Positions 42,576-53,786 of a stretch of 64,000 nucleotides of DNA are shown one piece after another (the stretch's first letter is position 1; every line of letters starts with the position of its first letter). The notes under the pieces were generated by a model. That model was given only the letters and a program-made list of their open reading frames with translations, was not told where the DNA came from and searched no databases. The position numbers and the translations under genes were made by a program. The DNA is from Thalassomonas sp. RHCl1 (GTDB lineage: Bacteria; Pseudomonadota; Gammaproteobacteria; Enterobacterales; Alteromonadaceae): the NCBI RefSeq assembly GCF_947387555.1, contig NZ_CANDNZ010000017.1:62001-126000 (forward strand), written 5' to 3'.

Positions 42576-43444
42576 ATTCAGGTTTTTTCAATCAAAGCTG
42601 GTTGCGTTTAAACGGCTTTGTTACTCACATGCAACACAAACTAGTAAAAGGAGGATTACCGGCCAAGACAACAACTCAGCATCAAAGACACAGGGGCTGC
42701 GTATATCTCATCGGCGCCGGCGCCGGCGATGTTGAACTGCTGACGGTTAAAGCCTATCGCCTGTTGCAACAGGCAGATATTGTTTTATACGACTGGCTTG
42801 CCAATAAGGAGATACTCAAGCTTTTACCGGCAAAAACCGAAACGGTTTTTGTCGGTAAAAGAGCCGGCCACCACAGCATGCCCCAGGAAAAAATTTGCCA
42901 GCTGTTAACTGAGCACGCCCTTATGGGTAAACAGGTGGTGCGTTTAAAAGGCGGTGATCCCAGCATCTTCGGACGCCTGAATGAAGAAACCCGGGCGCTG
43001 TCAGCCCATGATATTCCTTTTGCCATCATACCGGGCATAACCGCCGCCAGCGGCTGCGCCGCCTATAGCGGCATACCGCTAACCGAACGCAGCTGCAGCC
43101 AGTCGGTACGCTTTGTTACCGCCCACTTTAAAAATCCGGCAGAGCAGCCGGACTGGCAAAACCTGGCTTCAAGCCGGGACACTCTGGTGTTTTATATGGG
43201 CTTAAACCGCATAACGGATATCGCCGATCAGCTGATAGACCATGGTATGGATAAACACCTGCCCATGGCCATTATCGACCAGGGTACCACCACAGGGCAG
43301 CAAGTATGCTGCACTACCCTTGGCAGCGTCGGTCAACAAGCCTTATGGCATGACTTCACCGGCCCCGCCCTGATCATTGTTGGCGAAGTGGTCAATAAAC
43401 GACAAAAGGTTGACTTACCTCTGCTGGCAAAGCAGCACTCATAG
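42572..43444 (+). CDS. cobA: Uroporphyrinogen-III C-methyltransferase (290 aa)
   Basis: Makes precorrin-2, the precursor of the siroheme used by NirB. SUMT blocks: YLIGAGAGDVELLTVKAYRLL, VFVGKRAGHHSMPQEKI, VRLKGGDPSIFGR, IPGITAASGCAAYSGIPLTER and FYMGL. The N-terminus is about 45 residues longer than usual; the ATG at 42572 overlaps nasA, but a second start at ATG 42629 (MQHKLVKGG) is possible. Last gene of the nitrate-assimilation operon; no CysG-type dehydrogenase domain is fused. Confidence 0.93.
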   Translation: MNSGFFNQSWLRLNGFVTHMQHKLVKGGLPAKTTTQHQRHRGCVYLIGAGAGDVELLTVKAYRLLQQADIVLYDWLANKEILKLLPAKTETVFVGKRAGHHSMPQEKICQLLTEHALMGKQVVRLKGGDPSIFGRLNEETRALSAHDIPFAIIPGITAASGCAAYSGIPLTERSCSQSVRFVTAHFKNPAEQPDWQNLASSRDTLVFYMGLNRITDIADQLIDHGMDKHLPMAIIDQGTTTGQQVCCTTLGSVGQQALWHDFTGPALIIVGEVVNKRQKVDLPLLAKQHS

Positions 43445-43677
43445 ACTAAGCTTAAAATATTATTTTCGTTAAAATCAGGGCTATGGCAATCAAAATGGCT
43501 AACACTGAACGACCAAGCCATCACAGATAGCCAGGCTGCAGCAGGCAAAAGCAAATAAATCACGAACAGCAAAAGGACTTATCATGCATTTATTGTTAAA
43601 CCGGCATCATTTTATCTTAAACGACCCCCGCCAAAGCAGATCCAGAAGTTCTCGCCTCGGCTCTACAACAAAAATCC

Positions 43678-43691
43678 TTGATATATATCAA
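43678..43691. promoter_or_regulatory. FNR-type binding site, distal
   Basis: TTGATATATATCAA is an exact match to TTGAT-N4-ATCAA. It is the centre of a perfect 26-bp palindrome (43672-43697), longer than FNR needs. Confidence 0.75.
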
Positions 43692-43726
43692 GGATTTCCA
43701 CCAAATAACCGACAGCCAGATACAGC

Positions 43727-43740
43727 TTGATTTAAATCAA
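43727..43740. promoter_or_regulatory. FNR-type binding site, proximal
   Basis: TTGATTTAAATCAA is an exact TTGAT-N4-ATCAA dyad. It lies 49 bp downstream of the first. With a -10 box at about 43763-43769 it would sit at -41.5, the class II activation position. Confidence 0.78.
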
Positions 43741-43891
43741 CTTGTTTTATCCGGCCCGTGAGAAAATATCGGCCATAAAAATAAAAACCAGGGCTTACAG
43801 CTCCGCGGTTACTAATCAGCTGTCAATAGCGCTAATTCGCTAATGTACTAAATACCAAAGTATTCTTAACACTAATGTCAAAGGAATAACT

Positions 43892-45094
43892 ATGAAATCT
43901 CTCGTAAATACGTTATCCACCTCTTTAATCGCAGCAGCGGTATTAACTGCGCCGGTAACCCTTGCCGGACAAACTGCGGTTGCCGACGGTGTGAAAAAAG
44001 CCCTGGGCGACAGTAAAGTCAATCTCAGTTTCCGCGCCCGTTTTGAAAATGTCGACCAGGACAATATCAAAGATGATGCCAGCGCCCTGACCCTGAAAAG
44101 CCGGATCACGGTAAAAACCGGCGCCTATAACGGTTTCTCCGTCGGCGCCGAAGTAGATAACGTGACGGCAATAGTGGACAACTATAACAGCACCCGCAAC
44201 GGTGAAACCAAATACCCGAAAATCGTCGATCCGGAAGGCACAGACGTCAACCAGCTTTACCTGCAATTTAAAGGCAGCAAAGCAAGTTTTACCGCCGGCC
44301 GTCAGCGTATTCTCCACAGCGGTCAGCGTTTTGTCGGCGGAGTCGGCTGGCGCCAGAACGAGCAAACCTATGACGGCTACCGCTTGCAATATAAAGCCAG
44401 CGATGCTTTCAGCCTGGACTACAGCTATGTCTATAACATCAACAAGATCTTCGGCCCGCGCGGCTCTGCAGCAGATGAAGACGGTGAATTCCATCTGACC
44501 AATGCTGTTTATAAGGTCAACAAAGATCATAAACTAAGCGGTTATGCCTACCTGCTTGAATATGACCACAATGACGACAAGTCAACCTCAACCTACGGCC
44601 TCAGCTATAACGGTAACTTCGGCGGCATCATTGCCAACGCCAGCTATGCCAGACAAAGCGACTATAAAGACAGCAACAAAGATTTCGATGCCGATTACCT
44701 CAACCTGGAGCTGGGCACTAAACTGGGCCAGGTGAAAGTACTGGCAGGCTACGAATTATTGGGCAGCGACAACGGTGTCGGTTTCACTACCCCACTGGCA
44801 ACCTTGCATAAGTTCCAGGGTTTTGCCGATCAATTCTTAGCCACCCCGGGCGCTGGTATCGAAGATATCTACTTCACCGCCAAAACCAAAGTTTCCGGCA
44901 TTAAATTAAGCGCCACTTACCATGATTTTTCTGCCGACGAGGGCAGCGCTGACTGGGGCTCTGAAATCGATCTGGTGGCCGCCTATGCTGTCGATAAAAA
45001 CTATAGCGTCTTGTTAAAGTACGCCAGCTATGATGCCGATGACCATGGCTCAGATACAGACAAGATCTGGTTCCAGGTAGCGGCTAAGTTCTAA
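43892..45094 (+). CDS. Outer-membrane porin-like beta-barrel protein (400 aa)
   Basis: Signal peptide at residues 1-25 (STSLIAAAVLTAPVTLA), then alternating beta-strand sequence with aromatic girdles, ending in WFQVAAKF, the C-terminal Phe signature of outer-membrane barrels. It resembles the alginate-export/OprD-like porins of Shewanella and Alteromonas (FSVGAEVDNVTAIVDNYNS, TAGRQRILHSGQRFVGGVGW). The substrate is unknown. Two FNR sites upstream predict anaerobic induction. Its place after the nitrate operon makes an anion such as nitrate a possible cargo, but that is inference from position only. Confidence 0.8.
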   Translation: MKSLVNTLSTSLIAAAVLTAPVTLAGQTAVADGVKKALGDSKVNLSFRARFENVDQDNIKDDASALTLKSRITVKTGAYNGFSVGAEVDNVTAIVDNYNSTRNGETKYPKIVDPEGTDVNQLYLQFKGSKASFTAGRQRILHSGQRFVGGVGWRQNEQTYDGYRLQYKASDAFSLDYSYVYNINKIFGPRGSAADEDGEFHLTNAVYKVNKDHKLSGYAYLLEYDHNDDKSTSTYGLSYNGNFGGIIANASYARQSDYKDSNKDFDADYLNLELGTKLGQVKVLAGYELLGSDNGVGFTTPLATLHKFQGFADQFLATPGAGIEDIYFTAKTKVSGIKLSATYHDFSADEGSADWGSEIDLVAAYAVDKNYSVLLKYASYDADDHGSDTDKIWFQVAAKF

Positions 45095-45119
45095 GGCGAA
45101 CTTAAGCTCATCTCTGCCT

Positions 45120-45148
45120 GCCATGCCGGTTGCCCGGCATGGCTTTTC
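45120..45148 (+). terminator. Terminator after porin
   Basis: Stem GCCATGCCGG / CCGGCATGGC with a three-base TTG loop, followed by TTTTCCTT. It lies 26 bp after the porin stop. Confidence 0.85.
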
Positions 45149-45250
45149 CTTCCCCCTGCCACAAACAAAGAAAGTCCGTGTAATCTTGCCTCCCGCGGAT
45201 TAGAATAGCCTGCTTTAATTTCACCGTCCGGCTATTAAAAGGTTACTCCC

Positions 45251-45826
45251 TTGCTGTTAATGATCGACAATTACGACTCTTTTACCTTTAACCTGGCACA
45301 TTATTTTCAGTCCCTGGGACAGGAAGTACTGGTTAAGCGCAATGATGAGCTCAGCTTAAAGGACATAGCCGAACTTGCCCCCCGTTATATAGTGATCTCC
45401 CCCGGCCCCTGCACCCCGGACGATGCAGGTATTTCACTGGACGTCGTCGCCCGCTTTGGCGGTAAAATTCCCCTGTTGGGAGTGTGCCTGGGACATCAGT
45501 GTATCGCCCAGCATTTTGGCGCTAAGGTTGAAAAGGCGGCACAAGTGATGCACGGTAAAACCAGCAAGATACGCCATAACAATCAGGGGCTGTTCAAAGG
45601 ATTAAAAAACCCTTTACAGGTTACCCGCTATCATTCGCTGATCGTCAATCCCGGTAGCTTGCCCGAATGCCTGGAAGTCAGCGCCTGGTATGAGGTGCAG
45701 GACAAGAAAGAAATCATGGCGTTGCAGCACAAGGAACTTGCCATTAGCAGCGTGCAGTTTCATCCCGAGTCCATTCTCACCGAACAGGGACATACCCTGC
45801 TCGAGAACTTTTTAAACCGGTATTAA
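45251..45826 (+). CDS. pabA: Aminodeoxychorismate synthase component II (191 aa, TTG start)
   Basis: Glutamine amidotransferase subunit for 4-amino-4-deoxychorismate, feeding folate synthesis; also active in anthranilate synthesis in many bacteria. N-terminus [18 protein letters not shown], nucleophile Cys79 in [11 protein letters not shown], and VQFHPES with the His-Glu pair. The TTG at 45251 is chosen because AAAAGG lies nine bases upstream and gives the standard [12 protein letters not shown]-terminus; the ATG at 45260 would be too far from the ribosome site. Confidence 0.92.
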   Translation: MLLMIDNYDSFTFNLAHYFQSLGQEVLVKRNDELSLKDIAELAPRYIVISPGPCTPDDAGISLDVVARFGGKIPLLGVCLGHQCIAQHFGAKVEKAAQVMHGKTSKIRHNNQGLFKGLKNPLQVTRYHSLIVNPGSLPECLEVSAWYEVQDKKEIMALQHKELAISSVQFHPESILTEQGHTLLENFLNRY

Positions 45827-45922
45827 CACAAGCGAATTCCTTTTTGGCAAAAACTTATGTTACCTTGGCTGCAACAACTATTTAAACCTTGCCTCGAGTA
45901 AAGCACAAATTGCACTGTAACT

Positions 45923-47068
45923 ATGTTGATTTTTGAAAATAATAAGACCCTGGCCAACCTCTACCAACGGGCACTGAGCTTATATATCAGTAAAGAGTTT
46001 GCCAATAAAACCGTCGGCCAGGTTAACCCGACAGCGAAACAACATAGCGAACAAACCTTTAGCCGCCGGGAATTATTAGAAGTTGAAGAGCAGGCCAAGC
46101 AGGAAAAAATCATCGCCGAACACGGCGAAAAACATTTCCGCGATCAGGTGATGTCGGTTTTTTTCAGCAAGCTAACCACAGAAGTGATGGCGGAATTCGA
46201 CCAAAAAGAAAACTTTTACCGGCATTTTCTCAACCTCGAAGACGCTGCCCCGACCATTTTGGAAATCCTGTCGCTGCCCTCAGCCTCGGTAAACCGCATT
46301 ACCCCGCTGATCAAATTACTGCCCTGGCTGGCAAGCGATATCGTCAACCTGGTGAACAAACCCCAATACCGCAAAAGAGCCGATGTCAAAGTCAGCGAAC
46401 CCAACCTGGCCATCAGCTATGTCGGCCTGGACAACCTCAAGCTGATAGTGCCAACCTTTATTCTCAAACATGCGCTGCCGATCACCACAGATCCCTACCC
46501 GCTGATGAAAAGGAAACTGTGGAATGACGGTCTGTCGGTGGCCCTGGCCGCTAAAGTGCTGGCTGAGCACAATGAACTCGACTGGTATAGTGCTTTTGCC
46601 GCCGCCATCTTGTCCAGTATCGGTTACCTCGCGGTGATCACCTGCTTTTTAAGCAAGTTCAATGAAATGCATAACGCGGAGTTACGCCAGGCATACGAAA
46701 GCCGCGACAAGCGCCTGCATGATTTGCTGGTCCAGGCAGAAATCTCACCGGAATTGCTGCTCAAACTGATGACAGAGCACAGCAATAAGGTTGGCGCCGA
46801 CCTGATAGAACTGATGCGGTTTGACCGGCTCGAGGTCACCGAGCCGATTTTTGATCTCGCCTACGCCGGCGAACTGCAGAAAATGTCTCCGGTGGCACAA
46901 GTGGTTGCCAAGGCACGCACCTATATCGCCTACCGCTCCCTGGCCAGGGAAGATTTAATCGACAAAAATGAAGCCAAGGCCTTATTGACGGCGGTAAATT
47001 TTACCCCGAAAGAGATAGCCTTGCTGAAAAAAAGCGATATCGATCATATCAAATTAAATTTCAATTAA
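45923..47068 (+). CDS. HDOD-domain protein (381 aa)
   Basis: The middle part (about residues 110-310) has the HDOD pattern: LEILSLPSASVNRITPLIKLLPWLASDIVNLVN, SEPNLAISYVGLDNLKLIVPTFILKHALP, and LWNDGLSVALAAKVLAEHNE, in place of the HD-type His-Asp core. HDOD proteins are non-enzymatic signalling or stress proteins in bacteria. No signal peptide. The gene is monocistronic and its 3' end is repeated in the following spacer. Start ATG 45923 without a strong ribosome site. Confidence 0.82.
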   Translation: MLIFENNKTLANLYQRALSLYISKEFANKTVGQVNPTAKQHSEQTFSRRELLEVEEQAKQEKIIAEHGEKHFRDQVMSVFFSKLTTEVMAEFDQKENFYRHFLNLEDAAPTILEILSLPSASVNRITPLIKLLPWLASDIVNLVNKPQYRKRADVKVSEPNLAISYVGLDNLKLIVPTFILKHALPITTDPYPLMKRKLWNDGLSVALAAKVLAEHNELDWYSAFAAAILSSIGYLAVITCFLSKFNEMHNAELRQAYESRDKRLHDLLVQAEISPELLLKLMTEHSNKVGADLIELMRFDRLEVTEPIFDLAYAGELQKMSPVAQVVAKARTYIAYRSLAREDLIDKNEAKALLTAVNFTPKEIALLKKSDIDHIKLNFN

Positions 47069-47454
47069 TCTTGCTTTACGTTGAATGGTGTAAGCTAGCC
47101 CTTAGCGATTATCCCCCCGGATATTCATCCCGCAAAAGATAAAGCTTGCTGAAAAAAGCAACATCACGCCCGGCAAATTAAATTGCAATTAATTTTGATT
47201 AATTATGAAAGCTCAGCGAGCCGATGATTTTTAAAGGCAGCTATTAAGCGGGGGGCGGAAGTTATATTTCCGCCTCAACGCGGGGTAAAATAATTATGCA
47301 ACTTAACTGAATAAAAACAGCAAACCCCCTATTTATCAAGGGCTAGAGCAAGATTTCACAAGACATAATTGCATTATTCTGACATACTAACCGTCTATTT
47401 TTTATCTGTTATAGCAAAAGAGATAACAGTCTCTGTAAACATGAGGATTAGTAA
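47069..47454. other. Intergenic region before astC with a gene-tail relic
   Basis: No complete gene. At 47120-47198 lies a degraded copy of the last 80 or so bases of the HDOD gene (listed separately). The part next to astC holds its promoter; TGAATAAAAACAG near 47309 recalls half of an arginine-repressor box, but the other half does not match, so it is not called. Confidence 0.5.
47120..47198 (+). pseudogene. Relic of the HDOD gene 3' end
   Basis: CTTGCTGAAAAA, CAAATTAAATT, and CAATTAAT blocks occur in the same order and spacing as in the last codons and stop region of the HDOD gene (47010-47075). The relic reaches a few bases past the original stop (TTTTG against TCTTG). Substitutions and small indels show that it is no longer coding. 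Confidence 0.7.
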
Positions 47455-48671
<1,217 letters not shown>

Positions 48672-48672
<1 letters not shown>

Positions 48673-48720
48673 CCGGTAAGTGCTTATCGCTTACCGGTCT
48701 TTGCCGGTAAGCACCCTTTT
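48672..48720 (+). promoter_or_regulatory. Mutually exclusive hairpins between astC and astA
   Basis: Three copies of a CCGGTAAG / CTTACCGG word occur: 48672-48680, 48689-48698 (inverted) and 48704-48712. The middle copy can pair with either neighbour. The second hairpin (GCTTACCGG-loop TCTTTG-CCGGTAAGC) is followed by ACCCTTTT, a weak terminator. Confidence 0.6.
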
Positions 48721-48739
48721 CACCGATTGAGAAAATTCT

Positions 48740-49756
48740 ATGATTATTATACGCCCTATTCAAAACAGCGATTATGAGTCCCTGCACCGTATTGCTGTCG
48801 AATCAGGACACGGTTTTACATCACTGCCGGTTAATGAAGAGTTATTAAGAAAACGCATCTCGCGTGCCGAAGCATCTTTTACCAAAGAAGTAACTCAACC
48901 GGGAGATGAAGGATACCTTTTTGTGATGGAAGATACCGAAACCGGTACCGTTGTCGGCACCAGCGGCATCGAAGCCGCGGTAGGTCTGGATGACGCTTTC
49001 TATCACTACCACCTGGGCAAGGTGGTACACAGCTCGCGTGAGTTAGGTATTTACAACACGGTGGAAACCCTGGCCCTGTGTAATGACTACACCGGTGCTT
49101 CCGAGATCTGTACCTTATTTTTAAGCGAAGGCCACAGGAAAAACAACAACGGCCGCTTCCTGTCCCGGTTCCGTTTCCTGTTTATTGCCGAGCATACCGA
49201 ACGTTTCTCCGAGACAGTGATCGCCGAAATGCGCGGCGTTTCGGACGAACAGGGGCGCTCGCCTTTCTGGGACTGGTTAGAAGAGCATTTCTTCTCCCTC
49301 GATTTCCCTACGGCAGATTACCTCACCGGCATAGGCAAAAAAGAGTTTATCGCCGAACTGATGCCGAAATACCCGATTTATGTCAACCTGCTCAGCGACG
49401 AAGCGCAAAAAGTGATCAACAAGGTACACACCAAAACCGTACCCGCCCTGCGCCTGCTTGAAGCAGAAGGTTTTGCCCGCCGCGGTTATGTCGATATTTT
49501 CGATGGCGGCCCTACGGTAGAAGCCACACGGGAATCGATCAAAACCGTACGCGACAGCAACAAATGCCAGGTAATTATCGGCGATGTCAGCGACACGGAA
49601 AATTATATTATCTGTAATACTAAGGTTGAGCAATTTAGAGGGGTGCAGGTAACTGCCTCATTAAGAGCCACCGCCAACCAGGTGGTGATCAGCCAGGAAG
49701 CAGCCGATGCATTACAGGTAGGCGAAGGCGACTGGGTACGTCTGATCGCCAACTAA
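48740..49756 (+). CDS. astA: Arginine N-succinyltransferase (338 aa)
   Basis: First enzyme of the arginine succinyltransferase pathway, making N2-succinylarginine from arginine and succinyl-CoA. Family blocks: IIRPIQNSDYESLHRIAVESGHGFTSLP at the start, LYLHP-like segments, CTLFLSEGHRKNNNGRFLSRFRFLFIAEH, WDWLEEHFFSLDFPTADYLTGIGKKEFIAELMP and GDWVRLI at the end. Length matches (E. coli 344). Sits 67 bp after astC. astB and astE are not in this window, so the pathway is incomplete here. Confidence 0.95.
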   Translation: MIIIRPIQNSDYESLHRIAVESGHGFTSLPVNEELLRKRISRAEASFTKEVTQPGDEGYLFVMEDTETGTVVGTSGIEAAVGLDDAFYHYHLGKVVHSSRELGIYNTVETLALCNDYTGASEICTLFLSEGHRKNNNGRFLSRFRFLFIAEHTERFSETVIAEMRGVSDEQGRSPFWDWLEEHFFSLDFPTADYLTGIGKKEFIAELMPKYPIYVNLLSDEAQKVINKVHTKTVPALRLLEAEGFARRGYVDIFDGGPTVEATRESIKTVRDSNKCQVIIGDVSDTENYIICNTKVEQFRGVQVTASLRATANQVVISQEAADALQVGEGDWVRLIAN

Positions 49757-49777
49757 CACACGTTTTTATCAATGTAG

Positions 49778-51289
<1,512 letters not shown>

Positions 51290-51345
51290 TCTTCAAAGGC
51301 TCAAGTAGATAACTTGCTGATGTCATTAAGCTACACCAGACAAAC

Positions 51346-51370
51346 AGCCGGGTTAAGGCCCGGCTTTTTT
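51346..51370 (+). terminator. Terminator of the ast genes
   Basis: AGCCGGG / CCCGGCT stem with a TTAAGG loop and six T residues, 57 bp after the astD stop. Confidence 0.88.
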
Positions 51371-51439
51371 AAGAACATAGACCAAATCTGATGTCCTGTC
51401 GGATTTTTCGCATGCCCGTTTGCCGCTAATGCTGCCTTA

Positions 51440-51515
51440 CTTTAAACAAGCGCTTTAAGTAAAAGCTTTAAAGTAAAACTTTCAGATAGAAATTTTAAAG
51501 TAAAAACTTTAAAAT
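51440..51515 (+). repeat. Tandem array of a 13-bp AT-rich repeat
   Basis: About six imperfect copies of CTTTAAAGTAAAA follow each other without gaps: 51440, 51453, 51466, 51479, 51493 (14 bp) and 51507. They lie 107 to 180 bp before the DUF1338 gene. Unit period is close to 1.2 turns of DNA. Confidence 0.75.
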
Positions 51516-51621
51516 GCTCGTTTTATAACCATCAAAGCTCAGCGCAAGCCAGCCTGCAACCCCGGATTCAACCTTTTTATTTACTGAAGTTATTCTTTTT
51601 AAGCATTACTAGGATATGATT

Positions 51622-52419
51622 ATGACCTCTAAAATCACTGCCTTGTTCGATAACATCTGGAAAAACTACCTGGATGTTACCCCTTCTGCCAAGCAGGTAC
51701 ACCAGCTGCTGGGCTCAGGAAACGATGTGATCAACGATCACGTGGCCTACCGCACCTTTAACCTGGAAAAAGTTAACCTGGACAAGCTGGCAGCTCACCT
51801 GCTGGCCCTGGGATACAAGGAATGCGGCGAATATCACTTCGAAGCCAAAAAACTTTATGCCAAGCACTTCGAGCACAGCGACAGCACTTTGCCTAAGGTA
51901 TTCATCAGCGAATTATTAGTTGAGCAATTGTCCGAGCAGGCACAAGCCATCATCCATAAACTGGTCGATGGCCTGGATAACGATATCGCAACACGCGAAG
52001 ACTTCCTCTATAGCGGTGCTCCCTGGCAGGTAAGCTCAACCGAGTACCAGACCCTGCTTGGTGAAAGCGAATACGCTGCCTGGCTTGCCGCCTGGGGTTA
52101 TCGCGCCAACCACTTCACCGTCAGCATCAACCACCTGGAAAACTTCGATTCTATTGAAGCTGTCAATGAAGCCGTGAAACAAGGCGGTTTCAAGCTCAAT
52201 ACCTCCGGCGGTGAAATTAAAGGGGATGAAGCGGTGAAGCTTGAGCAGAGCTCGACCCTGGCCGATAAAGCCGAAGTTACCTTCAGCGATAAGACCATGG
52301 CAATCCCAAGCTGCTTTTACGAGTTCGCCAAGCGTTACCCGTTAACCGACGGTGAATTATATTCAGGTTTTGTCGCCGCTTCTGCCGACAAGATTTTTGA
52401 AAGCACTAACGCCGCCTAA
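51622..52419 (+). CDS. DUF1338 protein, HglS-like 2-oxoadipate dioxygenase/decarboxylase family (265 aa)
   Basis: Family blocks: VINDHVAYRTFNL, WGYRANHFTVSINHL, and IPSCFYEFAKRYP, which hold the metal-binding His and Glu residues of DUF1338 (vicinal oxygen chelate-like fold). Pseudomonas HglS turns 2-oxoadipate into 2-hydroxyglutarate in lysine catabolism; this copy is shorter than HglS (about 460), more like the short form common in marine gammaproteobacteria, whose substrate is not settled. Start at 51622 is chosen because AGGA is eight bases upstream; the ATG at 51616 is too close. Follows the ast genes, in keeping with amino-acid breakdown, but has its own transcript. Confidence 0.82.
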   Translation: MTSKITALFDNIWKNYLDVTPSAKQVHQLLGSGNDVINDHVAYRTFNLEKVNLDKLAAHLLALGYKECGEYHFEAKKLYAKHFEHSDSTLPKVFISELLVEQLSEQAQAIIHKLVDGLDNDIATREDFLYSGAPWQVSSTEYQTLLGESEYAAWLAAWGYRANHFTVSINHLENFDSIEAVNEAVKQGGFKLNTSGGEIKGDEAVKLEQSSTLADKAEVTFSDKTMAIPSCFYEFAKRYPLTDGELYSGFVAASADKIFESTNAA

Positions 52420-52744
52420 TAGCACACGGTAATAAAATATCAGCTCTGCCTGTGAACTGATATGAACGAACAGCTAGCCACCAAGGCACTTTACCAGCTG
52501 TTTGCCAATAAGCCCTGAAATTCAGGGCTTATTTCTAAGGGTGAATCGCCACTAACCTTCTAAAAACAAGCCTTAAAACCACAGTACTAGCAATGCGCAC
52601 CAGGGTATAACGAATGCCCGGGCAGGCAAAAACTGAATTTGCCTTTTGATATCAGCAAAAAAGCTATTTATTGAATATCAACCATAACTTAGAGTAAAGT
52701 AGCCGCTATAATTAATCCTAAAGCCGGACGCTGACGACATTATT
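52420..52744. other. Intergenic region between DUF1338 and DUF3802 genes
   Basis: Contains a terminator hairpin at 52510-52535 (listed) and a -10-like TATAAT at 52707-52712 that could serve the DUF3802 gene. A frame of 18 codons from 52462 is not credible as a gene. Confidence 0.5.
52510..52535 (+). terminator. Terminator after the DUF1338 gene
   Basis: AAGCCCTGA / TCAGGGCTT stem with an AAT loop, then ATTTCT. The T-run is short but the stem is perfect. Confidence 0.7.
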
Positions 52745-53131
52745 ATGGTTACCAATACCCAAGGTTATATGCATATTATTGAGTACTTAACTGAGCACCT
52801 GAGCATCTTTGAGAGTTCAGAAGAAGAGTTAACCGCCAACCCGACCCCGGCCAAAGCCAGCCACAGCTCAATAATGTCGATGATAGAGGAAGAATTAAGC
52901 GAGCAGATCATCATGGTGTGCAGCCAGAATACCGAGTTAACCTTTAACCAAAGGAATATGATCATCCGGGAGGTAGACGAAATCGTTTATGATCTCGAAG
53001 AAATTCTCTCCGGCATTATCAATAACCAGGTCACCGAGGAACAACTCAATTTTATCGTCGAATTTGCCGGCTTAATTAAGAACTTATTCGATACCGAAAT
53101 TAACTCCCCTGAATTTCAAAGCATAGAATAA
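52745..53131 (+). CDS. DUF3802-family protein (128 aa)
   Basis: Small acidic, all-helical protein: MVTNTQGYMHIIEYLTEHLSIFE at the start, IIMVCSQNTELTFNQRNMIIREVDEIVYDLEEIL in the middle. This matches the DUF3802 family of Vibrio, Shewanella and Colwellia (recognised from memory). Function is not known. The downstream gene is an OsmC protein at 53319, same strand. Confidence 0.75.
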   Translation: MVTNTQGYMHIIEYLTEHLSIFESSEEELTANPTPAKASHSSIMSMIEEELSEQIIMVCSQNTELTFNQRNMIIREVDEIVYDLEEILSGIINNQVTEEQLNFIVEFAGLIKNLFDTEINSPEFQSIE

Positions 53132-53318
53132 TCCTAAAGCGCAAAGCTTTTTATGCGGCAATAGCGCCGCCCCAGCACCACAGCCAACTTTCCGGCCACA
53201 GCCGCCAACAGACTCCCTTCGCCTGCTCCATGAAAGCTGCCCGCTTTTTACTGGCCTGGCAGCACCGCCTTGGTTAGAATAGCGCTAAACCAACCAAGCA
53301 TATAAAGAGAATAGCGGC

Positions 53319-53726
53319 ATGAAAGCAAAGGTAAAATGGGTTTCTGACGACTTGTTTCTGGGCACATCAGAGAGCGGTCATAGTGTAGTGTTAGATGCCA
53401 ATAACGGTGAATTGGCCCCGAGCCCGATGGAGAACGTATTGATCTCCCTGGGGGGCTGCTCTTCGGTAGATGTGGTCAGTATTTTAAAGAAGTCCCGCCA
53501 GAAAATAGCCGGCTGTCATGTGGATATCACAGGAACACGCGTTGACAGCGTCCCTAAGCTCTTTTCAGACATACATTTGCATTTTGTGGTAACGGGTAAG
53601 GATATCAGTGAAAAGCAGGTAGAAAGGGCTGTGAACCTCTCTGCCGACAAATACTGCTCGGTGGCCCTGATGCTGAACAAGTCAGTGAATATCACTCACG
53701 ACTTTGAAATCGTCAACCAGGACTGA
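53319..53726 (+). CDS. yhfA: OsmC-family protein, YhfA-like (135 aa)
   Basis: OsmC fold: APSPMENVLISLGGCSSVDVVSIL (first conserved Cys) and the second active-site Cys in DKYCSVALML. The family reduces peroxides with a pair of cysteines. In E. coli yhfA lies beside prkB near crp, and the same pair is here (prkB is convergent, 60 bp away). AAAGAGAAT precedes the ATG. Confidence 0.88.
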   Translation: MKAKVKWVSDDLFLGTSESGHSVVLDANNGELAPSPMENVLISLGGCSSVDVVSILKKSRQKIAGCHVDITGTRVDSVPKLFSDIHLHFVVTGKDISEKQVERAVNLSADKYCSVALMLNKSVNITHDFEIVNQD

Positions 53727-53786
53727 TCTCAAGCAGGTAAACAATACTGCGGCCGGTTGGCTCATGCTCTCCGGCCAAATGAGCTT

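Larger units (their letters stand above)
43445..43891. other. Regulatory intergenic region upstream of the porin
   Basis: No convincing gene; a 48-codon frame from 43584 overlaps the regulatory sites. It holds two exact FNR-type dyads (43678-43691 and 43727-43740). AAAATAT at 43763-43769 is a suitable -10 element with the second site centred at about -41.5. No strong terminator for cobA was found. Confidence 0.6.

Noticed and set aside
43584-43730. 48-codon frame with AAAAGG upstream before the porin
   Set aside because: It runs through both FNR sites and its stop lies in the second; the peptide is basic and low in complexity. A leader peptide cannot be fully excluded.
47300-47385. Possible arginine-repressor boxes before astC
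   Set aside because: Only one half-site (TGAAT) fits; the partner halves mismatch, so I do not call an operator.
52462-52518. 18-codon frame MNEQLATKALYQLFANKP
   Set aside because: Too short, no ribosome site, and its end lies in a terminator stem.
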